Assembly: GCA_950106755.1 (NCBI GenBank)
Contig: OX467083.1
Span: 14,875,029 to 14,939,028, forward strand
DNA length: 64,000 nt
Direction of reading: 5' to 3'
Source of the DNA: Climacium dendroides
Lineage: Eukaryota; Streptophyta; Bryopsida; Hypnales; Climaciaceae
In this document: piece after piece, positions 47,332 to 59,736 of the stretch
How the letters are laid out: each line of letters begins with the position of its first letter
How positions within the stretch are numbered: the stretch's first letter is position 1
Position numbers and translations under genes: made by a program
The notes under the pieces: model-generated
Databases searched by the model: none
What the model was told of the DNA's origin: nothing
The model's input: the letters and a program-made list of their open reading frames with translations, nothing else

Positions 47332-50300
47332 TCAAAGTGCTGAATTTTGACGTGTCATTAACAAAGAAATTTCAATGCATTTCCCTAATGAGCAGTTTGT
47401 CTTGATTGCATTAGGTTTTATATGAGATCGACTAGCAGCGTATCCTTCCTGTAATGTACCAACAAGTCAACATTAGTCCACAAAATACAGCACTTCAGAG
47501 AAAGTTATAATACAAGTTATTCAATTGAAAACTTTCAAGAAGCTCCAGAGCACAACTTACGTCTCCTGTTCATAGATACTCAAGAAGCAATACTTTCCTC
47601 ACCAAAAGTGAGTATGACCAGCCGTCCATGACTCAAGAGTCTTGAAATCATAACTGCTTTCAAATTTTTGAGCATCTTGTTCCAAAGTAATGCTAAACTT
47701 ACTAAGAATTTAAATTCAACGCAACAAAATGACAGTTTTCTAAGCTTCGGGAAAGAAAATCAAGCAAAAATCTGGGTATATTGTAGCCTGATTGAAAAAC
47801 ACTCATTACCTGATGCAAAGCAGCAATCAGAGGATCACGTCTTACTGTCGAAGCCTTGCTCCTTGTTGAAATCTGATAAGTCATTCATTATCAGAAACAT
47901 GCATATTATAATGCATTCCAGGAAGAAGTGTTTTCAGTGCCCCAACTCCTATTTCAGCTTCCAAATCTTTAGGAGTTGAGAAATAAAGTGTTGAAAAAGC
48001 TTCAAGGAAGATAATCAAATGTATCAATAGAAGGAAAAAATCATGCCTAACATTTTTAAATTGAAAATTTACTATAATCAACTATTAGCTTCAAAGTGGA
48101 CTTCTGACGTTTTGCTTTGGGCACATATAGGTTAATGACAATCAAAGATAACTTTCTCTACCTAAGCACTTATCTTGATGAAACCTGAGCCTAATAATTT
48201 CAAAACCACGAAAATGATGATAATTAGTGTGGCGGGAAGTACAGCAACGCGTAGTGTGCCCTCACTTGCGGGTACCTAATGGGGAGTTAGACTTTCAAGT
48301 TTGCTAATCACTGGTGTAGGTGAATATAGCACTATAAGCCATTGGTATTGGCAAAATTCGTTTATTGGTGCAAAACTGGGGAGTTACCTGCTGGAAATGA
48401 AAAAAAAATATTGCAAATGAGGTGGCATCAATTTGCTAACTGCCACTACTCAGGGAATGCCAGCATTTAGAAACTCATAGTTCCAGATACCTAATGAAGC
48501 TGCTTATTTGGTGCGGGCAGGACCTAAAAGGAAGACACTCCCAATTACTGATCTTCCTACCCAATTTCGGTCCTATCCACATGGGCCTGATATTTTAGCC
48601 CTGAAATCAAGCACTCGTATTAATAGGGATCAGACACACCTGGAGTGCAGTTCTTGTCCAAAACTAGAACAATCGAATGAATAGCAACTTTGTTGCATGG
48701 CTCTAGGTTATGGAATCTACTCTCGTCTTCAAAAAGCAAGTTTAGATCGTGAGAGACTCTGGAGCAGAATACAGAATATGATTTCGTAATCGATACCCTT
48801 GGTTTGGTTGCACTGAACAAAATAACTGAAGATAAAAAATTACCTCATCAAGGTCAATATATCCCACTTGTAGAGCCGGATTACTTTCTTCAAGCATAAT
48901 GTCAAGCAGCTTCTTCAAGTTTCGATCCTTGGTAGACACCAAAGGCCTATGCCTAGAGTCCCCTCCATTTCCTTCTATCCAACCCCAAGACTCGGCCATT
49001 TCAGTCATTTTCCTAACGTCCTCGGTATTGTGCAATGGGCCCGTCCACAAAGGTCCGTTCACAATTAGTGAGGAGACCTGCAAGCACACCAAGTCCTCCA
49101 TATTCAAAATTTTATAACTAAGACTTAATTATGTTGGACCAGATGTCAAATTTTGAACTGAAACAATCCTCTATTGGAGCAGGTATAAGACCTGCATGCA
49201 ATTCAACAATTGAATTAAAGCAAGGCACTCACGGTTGCAGAGGACGCGCACGAGCACTTGCTGCGGCCAAGGGCACTCCATTTGATGACTTGAGTTTCAC
49301 CGCAATGATTGCAAATTGCAATGAAGTTATAATCACTGCAAAGATGATGATTGATCCAAGTCAATATCAGCAAATAAAGCGGATCCAAGAGTGCTTGAAA
49401 GGACTATTTTATAATGTATGGGACCCGGAAGAGGAAATCGAGCATACTGTAGGCTTTCTTCCTCTACAAAGAGGAATACAACAAAGGAAAACTTAAAGGA
49501 ATAAACCCACGGCTTCACGGTGCTCTTCAGAGACCCTCCTACACCACAAACCTTACGTGGTGGAGCAAGTAGGGTTTGTGATAAGGCCAGAATGACAGTC
49601 CTGCTTACGGTATAATAGAAAAATTATGATAATGGGGTTGATCTCATTGACCTTTCGTTTTACAAATACACTAGTTGATCTCAGTAGCACTTTGTCGCCT
49701 TCTTCTACACTATTGTCCCACTTGCAACTTTGCTAGGTCAATATTCGCACTGAATAATCAATTGCCTGATAATTTAGAAATATCTCTACAAGTGACAAGG
49801 AACAACCTTACAACAAGCAGAATCAGGATACTGAATGAGCACAGACTAAATGAATGAGACTACTGAATGAGCACAAAGAATAATCCTCAGCAGAATGGTA
49901 AGCAGACACCCATCTGTTCTATTCATAAATGGTAGTCACTATTTTCCAGGCTGCATAACGCCAGAATTCGACAATTTTTCTAGCTACCAGTTTGTCGGAA
50001 ATCTGAGGAGGAGAATGGGTTGGTAAATCATCAGAAATTGTATTGTCGCTACCAAAATAACAATAACGTTTTCCAAACTTCGCCAGAATTGGTACGTCAA
50101 CCAACCTTGGGGCCACGCTAGGAATGCAATGCAAAGCTAAAAGAAACATTCATGTATGGTGAGAACTCACTTGGTCTGAAATTTTCTGCTGGGAAGTACA
50201 CGAAGCATGACTCGAAAAACTGGGCCATGGAAAGAATAATGTGAAAAGACTGGATATACATGCATGTTGCGCAGGGCTGCCTCTCGTACGACACCCCCAA

Positions 50301-53270
50301 CCAGCATTCGGAGGCCAATTTCATTCGCAAAACTCATAGGCCTTATATACGCTCCATATGACGCTAGAGCACTGCAAGAAAAAAACATTAATCAGCTTCC
50401 TTCCTGGCAACACGGTGATTATTTGGGAAGACGCAACTACTCATAATAGTATTTTGCAATATGTGCAACAAAGTTTCGGTGAGAAGAGAAAACGAACGCA
50501 CATAATGAGAGAAGCTCTACAGTCAAACGATAGAGTTCACCTGCAAAGCAAAAAGCAAGATTCAACATGAGAGAGCACAGTACTGACTGACTCCTAAGCA
50601 TGGAAATGCTTGATAACAGATAACTGTATACATTTCGGAAGCATACAATCTACACAAGCCAATAGATAGTATGCCCAAGCAAAGAGCGGCAATTCAAAAG
50701 AGTTTTCACTAAAATTAGACTGTTTCAGGAAGTTTTAGACAAGATTACAAAGAGAATCTTCGCCATGGTTCATGAGGAGATCTCTTATAGTCCAAGTCAT
50801 TATACGGAGACCTCCCAATGTATCATGGGAAGGCCTTTGTATGATCACTGTAACAATAGAGAAACCTCTCCATAAATCTCCACTTTCTGATGTCGTCTAA
50901 ACTAGACTGAAAACCTTGTTTAATTGTCTCTATGCTTGGGCATACTATCTATCAGCGGACAGTCTAATTTTACTGAAAACCCTGTTTAATTTTCTCTCTG
51001 TAATTGGGCTTACCATCTATCTGCAAGCAGTCTGGTCTTACTGATAGCGTTCCAGCAGCCTTACTTGTAGGGACGATGCCCTCCTGACGAAAGTCCATCA
51101 GTGGAAGTTGCGTAGATGAATCCTCCGTATGAAACAGCCGAAAGTGCAGAACCTAGAAACACCGAGTCGCTGCCGAAAGAATCTACGTCGATGAGGTCGA
51201 AGTAATTCTTTCGCATGTAGCAGTCCAGCAACACTTTGTTAGCATCCTGAATCGTGACTTGCCATCGCCCATTCTCGTCTTTCACGTTGGGGGAGAAATT
51301 TGATTCCAATTCCAGGAAAGGTCGCTCCTGAAATTCAAAATCTCAAGCAACTTCAGAGGCTCTCGTCGCTGGAACTAGACTGCCAATATCAAAACATGGG
51401 CACATTGATTTGAAACTTTTGGAATGCAATTTCACATTATGGACTAGGTAGTAATAATCATGGACAATATGGGTAACAAAAAAGACTTGCAAGTTAGAAC
51501 CTATTGAGTTGGGTACTAACTTGCAAATTATTATTGATAACTTTGATAAGTAATCTGCAAAATCCAACAGTAGGATCTTGAAGATCATAATATGCCCTAT
51601 CCTAAAAAAATCGAGGTATGACAAGATAATAGTCAAAGATTTACAAGTCAAGATTCAGAAAATGCACAGTAAGTGCATTTGAATCCGATTGTTTAAATAT
51701 ATATTCTAGATCGAATTCTTCAATCAATTGTAAGTACACTTAAGAAGAGCTAACATTAAGGACTCTAATCCTTCTCTCACCCATTGAGACTAGTTTCAAT
51801 ATCCTGCATTGGCAATATGAAGAAGAATATGTACCATTTTGGAAGTGGAGGCAAGAGACAGGTTGTGAGCAATCAATGTATCCAGATTATCACATGCGTC
51901 ATTTGCCCACACAAAATCGGCTTGAGAATGGGCTAAATAGCGAGCAGCTCGAATCCCAGAGCCACTCAACGCATCCAACACATGGAGCCGGCCTTTCTCT
52001 TTCTTGTACACAGCGGCTGCCAAACAGGCTAAATCTCGCCCCACTGCACTTTCCTTTCGGTAAAATGAAGATCCCACCAGAAATTGGACCCCGCGCTCAC
52101 TTCTCATGTTTTCTGCTTCCGCCACATGATCAAATTGCTCTGGCACCATGCATCATCAGCAAAAAGGGGGTCAGAGATGAACAGCCTTGCACCGAAACAT
52201 AACATTTGTAGAGTAGCATTCCAAAACGATTAGGACGGCCAAACCAGACATACCTAAAGAAATGTCAGTGCCCTGCAACTCAGAAACTGCACAAAGAGAA
52301 TACAGTCACATTGGAATTCTAGTCATGAACAGGCATCATCAAACACCAATGACTCTCCACTTTAAACCTAAAAATGAAAAGAATTGTATTCCAAGGTGGT
52401 TAGAAAGTACTTAAGCCCAACCAGACATACCTACAGGAATACCAGCGTCCTGACACTCAGGATCTGCACAAGAAATTCGACCATCGAACACTTATCACAT
52501 TCCACCGTAGCGCTAGACCCTAAACCCTAAAACCCTGAAAATGCAACGAATTGCATTCCAAAGCGATAAGAATTCATTTTCAGCCCAACTAGACATACCG
52601 AACGTAATTGACAACGTTCTGCAAATCAAAAACTGCACAAGAAATTTGCACAAAAATTATCGAATACTACTGGCAATCCACCATAGAACTAAACCCTAAA
52701 ACCCTAGAACAAACTCTGAAAATGCAGTGAATTGCAGTCCAAAGCGATTAGAAAGCAGTTCGGACCAATTACACATACCTACTGTACTGTACTGCAATGT
52801 AATGTCAGTGTTCTCCAACTCAGAAACCGCACAAGAAATTTGCAGAGACATCATCAAACGCTAATGACAATCCACCATAGAATTAAACCCTAAACCCTAA
52901 AACTCTGAAAATGCAGCGAATTGTAGTCCAAAGCGATTAGAAAGCAGTTCGACATACCTACTGTAAATGACAGTGCTCTGTAACTCAAAAATGCACAAGA
53001 AATTCGCAGACATCATAAAATACTAATGACAATCCACCATAGAACTAAACTCTAAATCCTAAACCCTAAAATGCAGCGAATTGCATTCCACAGCAATTAG
53101 AAAGCACTGAACATACCTACAGGAATGTCGGTGTCCTGCAACTCCGAAACTGCACCAATTTGGGTGATTCTGCGCTTGTGTCCCAGTTTGAGCGGATTTG
53201 GCCGAGGGTGAAGGAATTTGACAGACGATGGTTGCCAGGCGCTCACCATAAGCCGCGGCAAGGTTGTCAT
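47332..53270 (-). CDS. TRM1: TRM1-like tRNA (guanine26-N2)-dimethyltransferase
   Basis: An eight-exon gene: 53270-53117, 52139-51835, 51327-51065, 50371-50171, 49335-49233, 49077-48844, 47872-47810 and 47448-47332. All borders are GT-AG and phases join to 479 residues. Residues 1-45 (MTTLPRLMVSAWQPSS, basic, few acidic) look like an organelle transit peptide. The catalytic fold follows: RGVQFLVGSSFYRKES (67-82), cofactor loop VLDALSGSGIRAARYL (105-120), WANDACDN (129-136), and DVDSFGS (200-206), the TRM1 version of the DPFG active-site motif. Then come ASYGAYIRPMSFANEIGLRM, a zinc-ribbon with C316-x2-C319 and C335-x-C337, the signature NGPLWTGPLH, and a final EGYAASRSHI...IKTN block. The enzyme uses S-adenosylmethionine to mono- and dimethylate G26 of tRNAs. 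An upstream GTG-initiated extension is open but has no ATG. Intron 1 is unusual (see repeat entry). Confidence 0.93.
52240..53130 (-). repeat. Tandem copies of the exon 1 splice-donor region of the TRM1-like gene
   Basis: Six head-to-tail units, 159-180 bp apart, are marked by ACATACC on the plus strand at about 52248, 52425, 52593, 52773, 52952 and 53111. The last is the genuine end of exon 1; five copies lie in intron 1. Each holds a diverged copy of the last exon 1 stretch (minus strand GCAGTTTCNGAGTTGCAG...), and a GGTATGT donor-like site. Each also holds a CCCTAAA-rich block and a GCGAATTGCATTCCAAAGCG-type block. The unit at 52425 keeps ATTCCTGTAG^GTATGT exactly as in the true donor. Confidence 0.88.
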
Positions 53271-53499
53271 TGAATGAGCTCGCCTCTCAAATACCAACAC
53301 TGTTGGAAGAATCACACTGCTATGGCTTTGAGCTCTTCCTAATTGCCAACAAATGCAGCATCTTGTTGCGAAGCCCTAATCAGAAAAACTTCCCTATTCT
53401 ACTGCTAGTGAGTATAATCTGAGTGTTCCAAGCGCAATGAACTGGTGGAGTTGTTGCGGAATATGAGAAGAGGAAATGAATTCAACAAAAGATGAAGGG

Positions 53500-53945
53500 A
53501 TTACGGGACGTGATTGCCTGAGGGCCAAAAAAACAGTGGCCACTCAATTGAACCAAAACCCGAAATCTTCAAATGAAACTCAAAGAGCAACACTTTAGAT
53601 TGCACAGGTCGAGGCAACGAGTTTGAGATAACAAGGATTGATTGGTTGAATATCATTTTTGAACTACATGAACATAAGAGGTCCATGAATCGCCCACCTA
53701 AGGGCTGAAACTGAATTTTGGGGAGGTGAAGATTCTTGAAATATTCAGTAATTTTTCCTTGAATGGCAAGTGGAATTGGCATTTAACCAAAGTCATTTCA
53801 TGTTTTTTGGAGCTTTGTGGAATTAGTTATGAAATTTTGAAGTTGAAATGGCATAGGGCTCTAAAATCACCCACCCCCTAAAATGTACATTGTTTGTACA
53901 TTGTTGAAGGCTACCAAGAAGCAACATGTACAAACAATGTACAGA
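53500..53945. repeat. Relic of the TTAA-element family ending in an 18-bp inverted repeat
   Basis: The order of blocks (AAGAGGTCCATGAATC, GAATTTTGGGGAG, then ATTGGCATTTAACC, TTTGTGGAATTAGTTATGAA) matches the interior of the element at 1821-2698 (near 2005-2160). At its right, TGTACATTGTTTGTACAT (53884-53901) is exactly inverted at 53926-53943 around a 24-nt loop. No TTAA-flanked ends are visible in this copy. Confidence 0.55.
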
Positions 53946-54149
53946 AATCACTGTAGATGGTCGGGATATGACTAGGATGAGCCATGGCTGAGTCATTCAC
54001 TTTCAGTCATATGACTGGTGAGTCATATTTTGCAGTCATATGGATTTGAAAGTATAATGAATCATTTTTAGACGCATTTTGTCAACATGGCGTATATGTT
54101 GACCACCCTTGGAGGCTTAACTTTTTCATGAGCTGCTCGGGCAAAAAAA

Positions 54150-54790
54150 AACACTATGTGGCATATGACTGTACCCAGTCATCTTTTGGCTGACATGGAA
54201 TGTGACTATGGTAAGTCATATTTTGAGTAATATGCAATATGACTACAGAGAGTTATATTCTAAAGAATATGAAATATAACTGTGGTGAATCATATTTTGA
54301 ATCATATTTTAAGTGATATGGAGTTTGACTGCGGTGAGTCATATTTCGAGTTATATTTTAAGTGATATGAAGTATATTTTAAAGAATATGGAATATAATT
54401 GTGGTGAGTCATATTTTAAGTGATATGGAGTATTATTTTAAGTAATATGAAGTATATTTTAAAGAATATGGAATATAACTGTGGTGAGTCATATTTTAAG
54501 TGATATGGAGTATGACTGCGGTGAGTCATATTTTGAATCATATTTTAAGTGATATGGAATATAACTACGGTGAGTCATATTTTGAGTCATATTTTAAGTG
54601 ATATGGAGTATGACTGCGGTGAGTCATATTTTGAGTCATATTTTAAGTGATATGGAGTATAACTGTTGTGAGTCATATCTTAAGTGATATGAAGTATAAC
54701 TGTTGTGAGTCACGTTTTGGTTGATGCAGCATATGACTATCGGAAGTCATATTTTGGTTGATGAAGCATATGACTATCGTGAGTCATTTT
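54150..54790. repeat. Irregular tandem repeat of a GAGTCATATTTTAAGTGATATG unit
   Basis: Units of roughly 35-75 bp alternate GAGTCATATTTT, AAGTGATATGGAGTAT and GACTGCGGT. It makes up most of the left subterminal part of the CACTA-like element. Confidence 0.8.
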
Positions 54791-54799
54791 TTTGTTCAA

Positions 54800-55610
54800 G
54801 TTAGTACTAAAAGATAGTAAGAAGTAAAAGCTAAAACAAGTGAAGATGCAATAAAAACTTAAACTAAAACTAAAAACCAATAAGAAGTAAAAATAAGACA
54901 AGTGAAGACGCAATAAAAGATTAGCAACAACTATAAAGCAACAACAAATTAACAACTATGAAACAACAACAGACTAACAACAAATAAGATGTAAGAAGCA
55001 ACAATAGATTAATAACAACTAAGAAACAACAACTAAAACTTCAATAATTAAATAACAACAACTAAAACACAACAATACAACAATTAGAACTTCAAAAAAT
55101 AAAAGGAGGAAGAAACAAGAGTTAGAAAGCAACAATATAACAACCAAAGTAGAACAACACAACAATTAGTACTTCAAAAAACAAAAGGAAGAAGAAACAA
55201 GAGTTAGAAAGCAACAATACAACAACCAAAGCACAACAACACAACAATTAGTACTTCAAAAAACAAAAGGAAGAAGAAACAAGAGTTAGAAAGCAACAAT
55301 ACAACAACCAAAGCACAACAACACAACAATTAGTACTTCAAAAAACAAAAAGGAAGAAGAAACAAGAGTTAGAAAACAACAATACAACAACCAAAGCACA
55401 ACAACACAACAATTAAAACTTCAAAAAATAAGAGAAGGAAGAAAAAACAACAATTAGAATTTCAAAAAACAAGAGGAGGAAGAAGAAACAAGAGTTAGAA
55501 AGCAACAACTAAACAACAACTAAAACGCAATACAACAATTAGAACTTCAAAAAACAAAAGGAAGAAGAAGAAACAAGAGTTGAAAAGCAAGAAGATGAAG
55601 CATATAAAGT
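54800..55610. repeat. AAC/AAG-rich tandem repeat, ~83-bp unit
   Basis: A-rich unit containing CAACAATTAGTACTTCAAAA, GGAAGAAGAAACAAGAGTT and AGCAACAATACAACAACC, nearly identical at about 55155, 55238 and 55321. More diverged copies run to 55.6 kb, and looser AAC-rich DNA lies to the left. Confidence 0.85.
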
Positions 55611-56074
55611 GGCAGCTAGGGTTTTAAAACCCTAAAAATGACGGCTAGGATTTCAAGATTCTCAAAACAAACAAACTATGATTTTACAATTTTGAGCAAT
55701 AATTTATTTACATTTTTTTAAGTTGCCCAAATTTTTAGGGGGCTGCTTGGAAAAAAAACTTCAAAAAAAATGTGAACTTACAAAAATGTGACTATAGAAT
55801 ATGACTGCATGCTGTCATATATGCAAAAATATGATTGAAAAATATGACTAGTGTTCCCATAATACGTTCCCTACAATTTCCTAAAAAGTACTTTGCCGTT
55901 CCCCATGCATGCATATTATACACCCATGAAGTACAAAGACAAAATATGACTGGCAATCACATTTGCAGTCATGTTTTTCCCAACATTGTGGGATCCAAAA
56001 ATATGACTGCGAACAGTTGCCAATCATCCTCAGTCATATTTTTGCAATCATAAAACACTTAAATCCTAGTAGTG

Positions 56075-58596
56075 ATTTGAGGAGGGCGGTAGTTTTAGAA
56101 CATATACGCTTTTAGAATCTCCTACCTTACCTTACCTTTTCAAAGTCCCACTAATCCAAGTTGTATACTTGGAACCTTGATATGATCTTAGATTCTCTTA
56201 GCATGCCACATACATTGAAGTAATGGACCCTCTTGTTGAAGAAGGATAATGCCCTACTTGAAAATTACCCATTTAGTATAATAAATTCATTTTAAGGCAA
56301 ATGGTCAAGTACAAAATTTATGCTAATAGATTCAATATTTATATTAACAAGTGACACAACTTCTAATTAAAACACATACATGCACCACATCACAAAGACA
56401 TCAATTAGGTTCAAAATATCATTATATTAATCCAAATTGGTGAATAAATCACCATAATAATTCTACAATTAACAAATTGTCACTCCAATCTCTCATCCAA
56501 TTAACTTCTCATTTACCCATCACATCACTCCACCATTAGGACAACCTAATACCCATCACATCACTCCAAAATAACAAAAACACATAGTCAATTTGTGTTG
56601 GGACTTGCCCTAAACACATTCAACAATGGGCCACTACAACTTCAAATTGGCCATCCAAATAGGAATTGGAATTTGGTAGTTGCCACCCAGGAAGAGATGA
56701 CCTAACCAACAACAACTACCTGCCAACTTGGCCTACAAATAATCTGATTAAAAATCCAAATTGGACATAAAAAAACACCCAACTTGCAACCTCATTACTC
56801 TCATACTACCAAATAAGATTGAATCCAAAACTGACTACCTATTAAATAATTCCACCCAAACAGCTTGAGATTCCATTCAATCCCAATTAGGCAATATCAT
56901 TCCTGACTAGATAAAACCACACATAATATACTTGGATTCTTGAAAGAATTTAGTACAAATAACTCTCAATTTGGATTAAAACTCATTTTCAAAACCACCC
57001 AATTGGATTCAAAATTACAAACCAAGTTGCCAAAATTGAAGTATAAACACGCTCAATACTCACAAAAAATCTAAACATTTCCTCCAACTAGGTTATCTAC
57101 ACCTCTTCTTGCTATATGACTAACTTATGTGTGAAACTCTAGACCCCCATAATGACCATGCTAGAAGTCCATATACGCTACTTTTGAATAAATGGACTCA
57201 TAGACACTCTTGGGGTAAACAAATGACCGTTAAGTTAGTTAAAAAGTGGCTTTTGGTGAAGGAAATAGAATTTTGTACCTTTGGGATGTAAAACCATCAA
57301 TGAAATGGCTACATTAAGGCCTCAATATTGCGATCATTGTAGGTGAGTAAGATGACTATAATTATGGTTGTAGTTCTTATTGGTTTGAAGGTAATCCGTG
57401 GTACTTCTAGACCACTTAACAACACACTTTGAAAATTGAAAAAAATTAGTAGTTTGTCAAGAAAATAAATTTTTTTCTTGCATGGTATTTCTTTCTCACA
57501 TACTTTCCATTTGTAAAGAAGAAAAGGAATTTTATTTCTACCACCTCAAGGAGGCAAATCTTAAATTGTATTACAAATGAAGTTAGTTATTTTACAAAAA
57601 AGGAGGCCTTGGACCATCAAATTAGAATGTTAGAACTTAATGTCCAAGGTTTATATGGATACTATCTAGGTGCTATAGACCCATGTAGTTACTATACTAT
57701 AACAATCCAGAGCTTCAAAGACCAATACATAGGTCCACTACAATATCAAGTGTGGTTTTGAAACCTAAATCTAAACATGCATTCCTTGAGTAGTTGAGTT
57801 TGTTATGTAAGTTTGGTGCCCATATGGGTTTTGGCACCCAACGTTGCAATTCTTGTAATAATTTTGAGTGCACAAAAATTGGTCAATCCATTTTTAAAAC
57901 AACCATTTTTGGACTTGAAATGTGAAGAGTCACTTGAACTTAGGCTCATTCTCAAGAGAATCAAGTTAGCTTTGGAATGGTGTATTTAGATTTAGAAGAA
58001 GATTTACTATTGAATTTACAAAAAATTCCAAAGTTTTGGTGGTTTATGGATGTAGAAAAGAGTCATTGGATAAGGGAACTCTAGCCAATGAAGTGGAGGC
58101 ATGTGTTTATAGGGTGGTAGGGTCATAACTATGTTGCTTGGTTTTAGCAAGGTTTGGCCCAACCTTTGGAATGAGAGAGAGGTGGTTGAAGACTTTTAGC
58201 ACTTTTTGAAGAGCATCCCGGGAGAAAACCAGTGAAAATCTGTCTAAGGTGGAAGAATAATGAGGTTGGACAATTATGATGCTTGGAATTCTAGTGGATT
58301 CCTAGCTAAACTATCCATGACCTTTTTTCAATGAGTTGCCTAATAGTAATTTTTAACTTTATCTAGCCTATAGGTACAAACAACCATTAGAATACACATC
58401 TTGCATTTAGATTTGAGCTATCTGTCAAATTTTTTCTCTTACTGTGTGTCTTTTTTGTATTGTTTCACTCTACCATATTCATATCTTAAATTTTGGCTCT
58501 ACTTTTGTGACAATTCTTCCATTTATCTCTTAACTTCTAAAATTTAGCAATAAAGTGCAAGGCCATTTTTCACTTATTTTTTATTATAAAAATACA
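56075..58596. other. AT-rich intergenic DNA, no gene seen
   Basis: No reading frame or terminal structure could be supported. Confidence 0.5.
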
Positions 58597-58823
58597 CACT
58601 AGTAGAATCGTGTATTTATCTGACATGGGTTGTCTAACTTGACGTTGGTTACCTAGATGTTCAATGTAGCAACTCCATGTTTTAATATCAACATTAATGT
58701 CCACTAATGTTCACTATAACATCTTCAATGATATAAAAACATGGTGTTGCTACATTGAACATCTAGGTAAACAACGTCAAGTTAGTCAACCCATGTCTAG
58801 ATAAATACGCGATTCTACTAGTG
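58597..58823. mobile_element. CACTA-type foldback MITE, 227 bp
   Basis: Starts CACTAGTAGAATCG and ends with its reverse complement. The two arms (about 95 bp each, around a roughly 35-bp centre) are about 95 percent complementary. ACA flanks both ends (58594-58596 and 58824-58826), the 3-bp duplication of CACTA elements. A transcript would form a long hairpin. Confidence 0.85.
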
Positions 58824-59509
58824 ACAAGATTTGTTTCCATGCATGTGGAACCCGGTTACCTTAGGAATAAGTATAGGATGCCAACTTTCTAAAATAATAT
58901 GTATTCAAAAAAAGCAAGTCAAAGTGCAATTTTAGCTATGCCAAGACATTAATTTTCTTAAAGTACCTTTCACTTTTAAATTGTGATCTTGCTATCTATG
59001 ACTTGAATTGATACCAAACTTTGTAGAGATGATAAGAACTTGGCTTTCTATAAGATCTTATGACTGGTTTTGCCTAAAATGACTCATCTTACTCTTTGCT
59101 TCAACTCTTTGCAACTTACAAAATTAAGATCCAAAACACCTTGAAAATGGTTCTTTCCGTAAAATTATAAGGGTTAACCTCCTATTCATCTTATACAAGA
59201 GTCATGTAAGGTAAGGTCTACAAAAACAAACAAATGAATTTTTGACTATACTTTTTGTGTCAAAAGACTATAGTCTTCATGAAAACTAATTTCTTAGTCA
59301 TGTATTATTATATGAAAATTGGGTCTTAAGCTAGGTGAAGTCAACAAATCACATTTTAATATTGTATCTAAAAACTGTAAGAGGTCTAAAGTGAATTGGT
59401 AGATTTTCAAATTCTAAGACCTACTATCATTGTCCTAGTATGGAACATTGTGTAATGAGCATCCATTTATTATCTAGATTTAATAATACTTCATTTAATT
59501 GAGCTAAGA

Positions 59510-59736
59510 CACTAGAAGAAACCAAAATTTTCGATGTCTAAGGGAACAGATTTTAGGTGACATTGAAGAAAACAACCTATGTTTTTCTGTCAACAATTAT
59601 CTCCATTAATGTTCCATTGGACATCATTATTGACATAAAAAATACAGGTTGTTTTTTTCAACGTCACTTAAAATTCGTTCCCTTTGACGTCGACTGTTTT
59701 TTTGAATGTCACCTAAAACAAGGTTTTCTTATAGTG
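59510..59736. mobile_element. CACTA-type MITE, 227 bp, second copy type
   Basis: Starts CACTAGAAGAAACC and ends TTCTTATAGTG. The flanking triplet AGA is duplicated (59507-59509 and 59737-59739). Inverted arms are visible but more diverged than in the 58.6-kb element (for example GTTTTCTTC-type blocks and CCTAAAA/TTTTAGG). The 104-codon frame from 59557 is incidental. Confidence 0.72.

Larger units (their letters stand above)
53949..56074. mobile_element. CACTA-like non-autonomous element with AGTCATAT subterminal motifs
   Basis: The left end CACTGTAGATGG (53949) and right end (reverse complement CACTACTAGGATTT, ending 56074) have CACTA-type starts. The octamer AGTCATAT or its reverse complement ATATGACT occurs many times within about 850 bp of the left end and 280 bp of the right end, like the subterminal transposase-binding repeats of En/Spm elements. 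The core is repetitive and non-coding. The flanking triplets (AAT and ATT) do not match, so exact boundaries or the assignment may be wrong. Confidence 0.45.

Noticed and set aside
47592..47650. Short open stretch between the last two exons of the TRM1-like gene, with a possible GTGAGG donor
   Set aside because: Exon 7 joins directly in phase to 47448-47332, giving the conserved C-terminus. Including this stretch would disrupt it.
49919..50149. Open minus-strand frame of about 75 codons between exons 4 and 5 of the TRM1-like gene
   Set aside because: It can be joined in phase to exon 4 but lacks the zinc-ribbon region expected there. The segment 49335-49233 supplies that region with good splice sites, so the open frame is intron.
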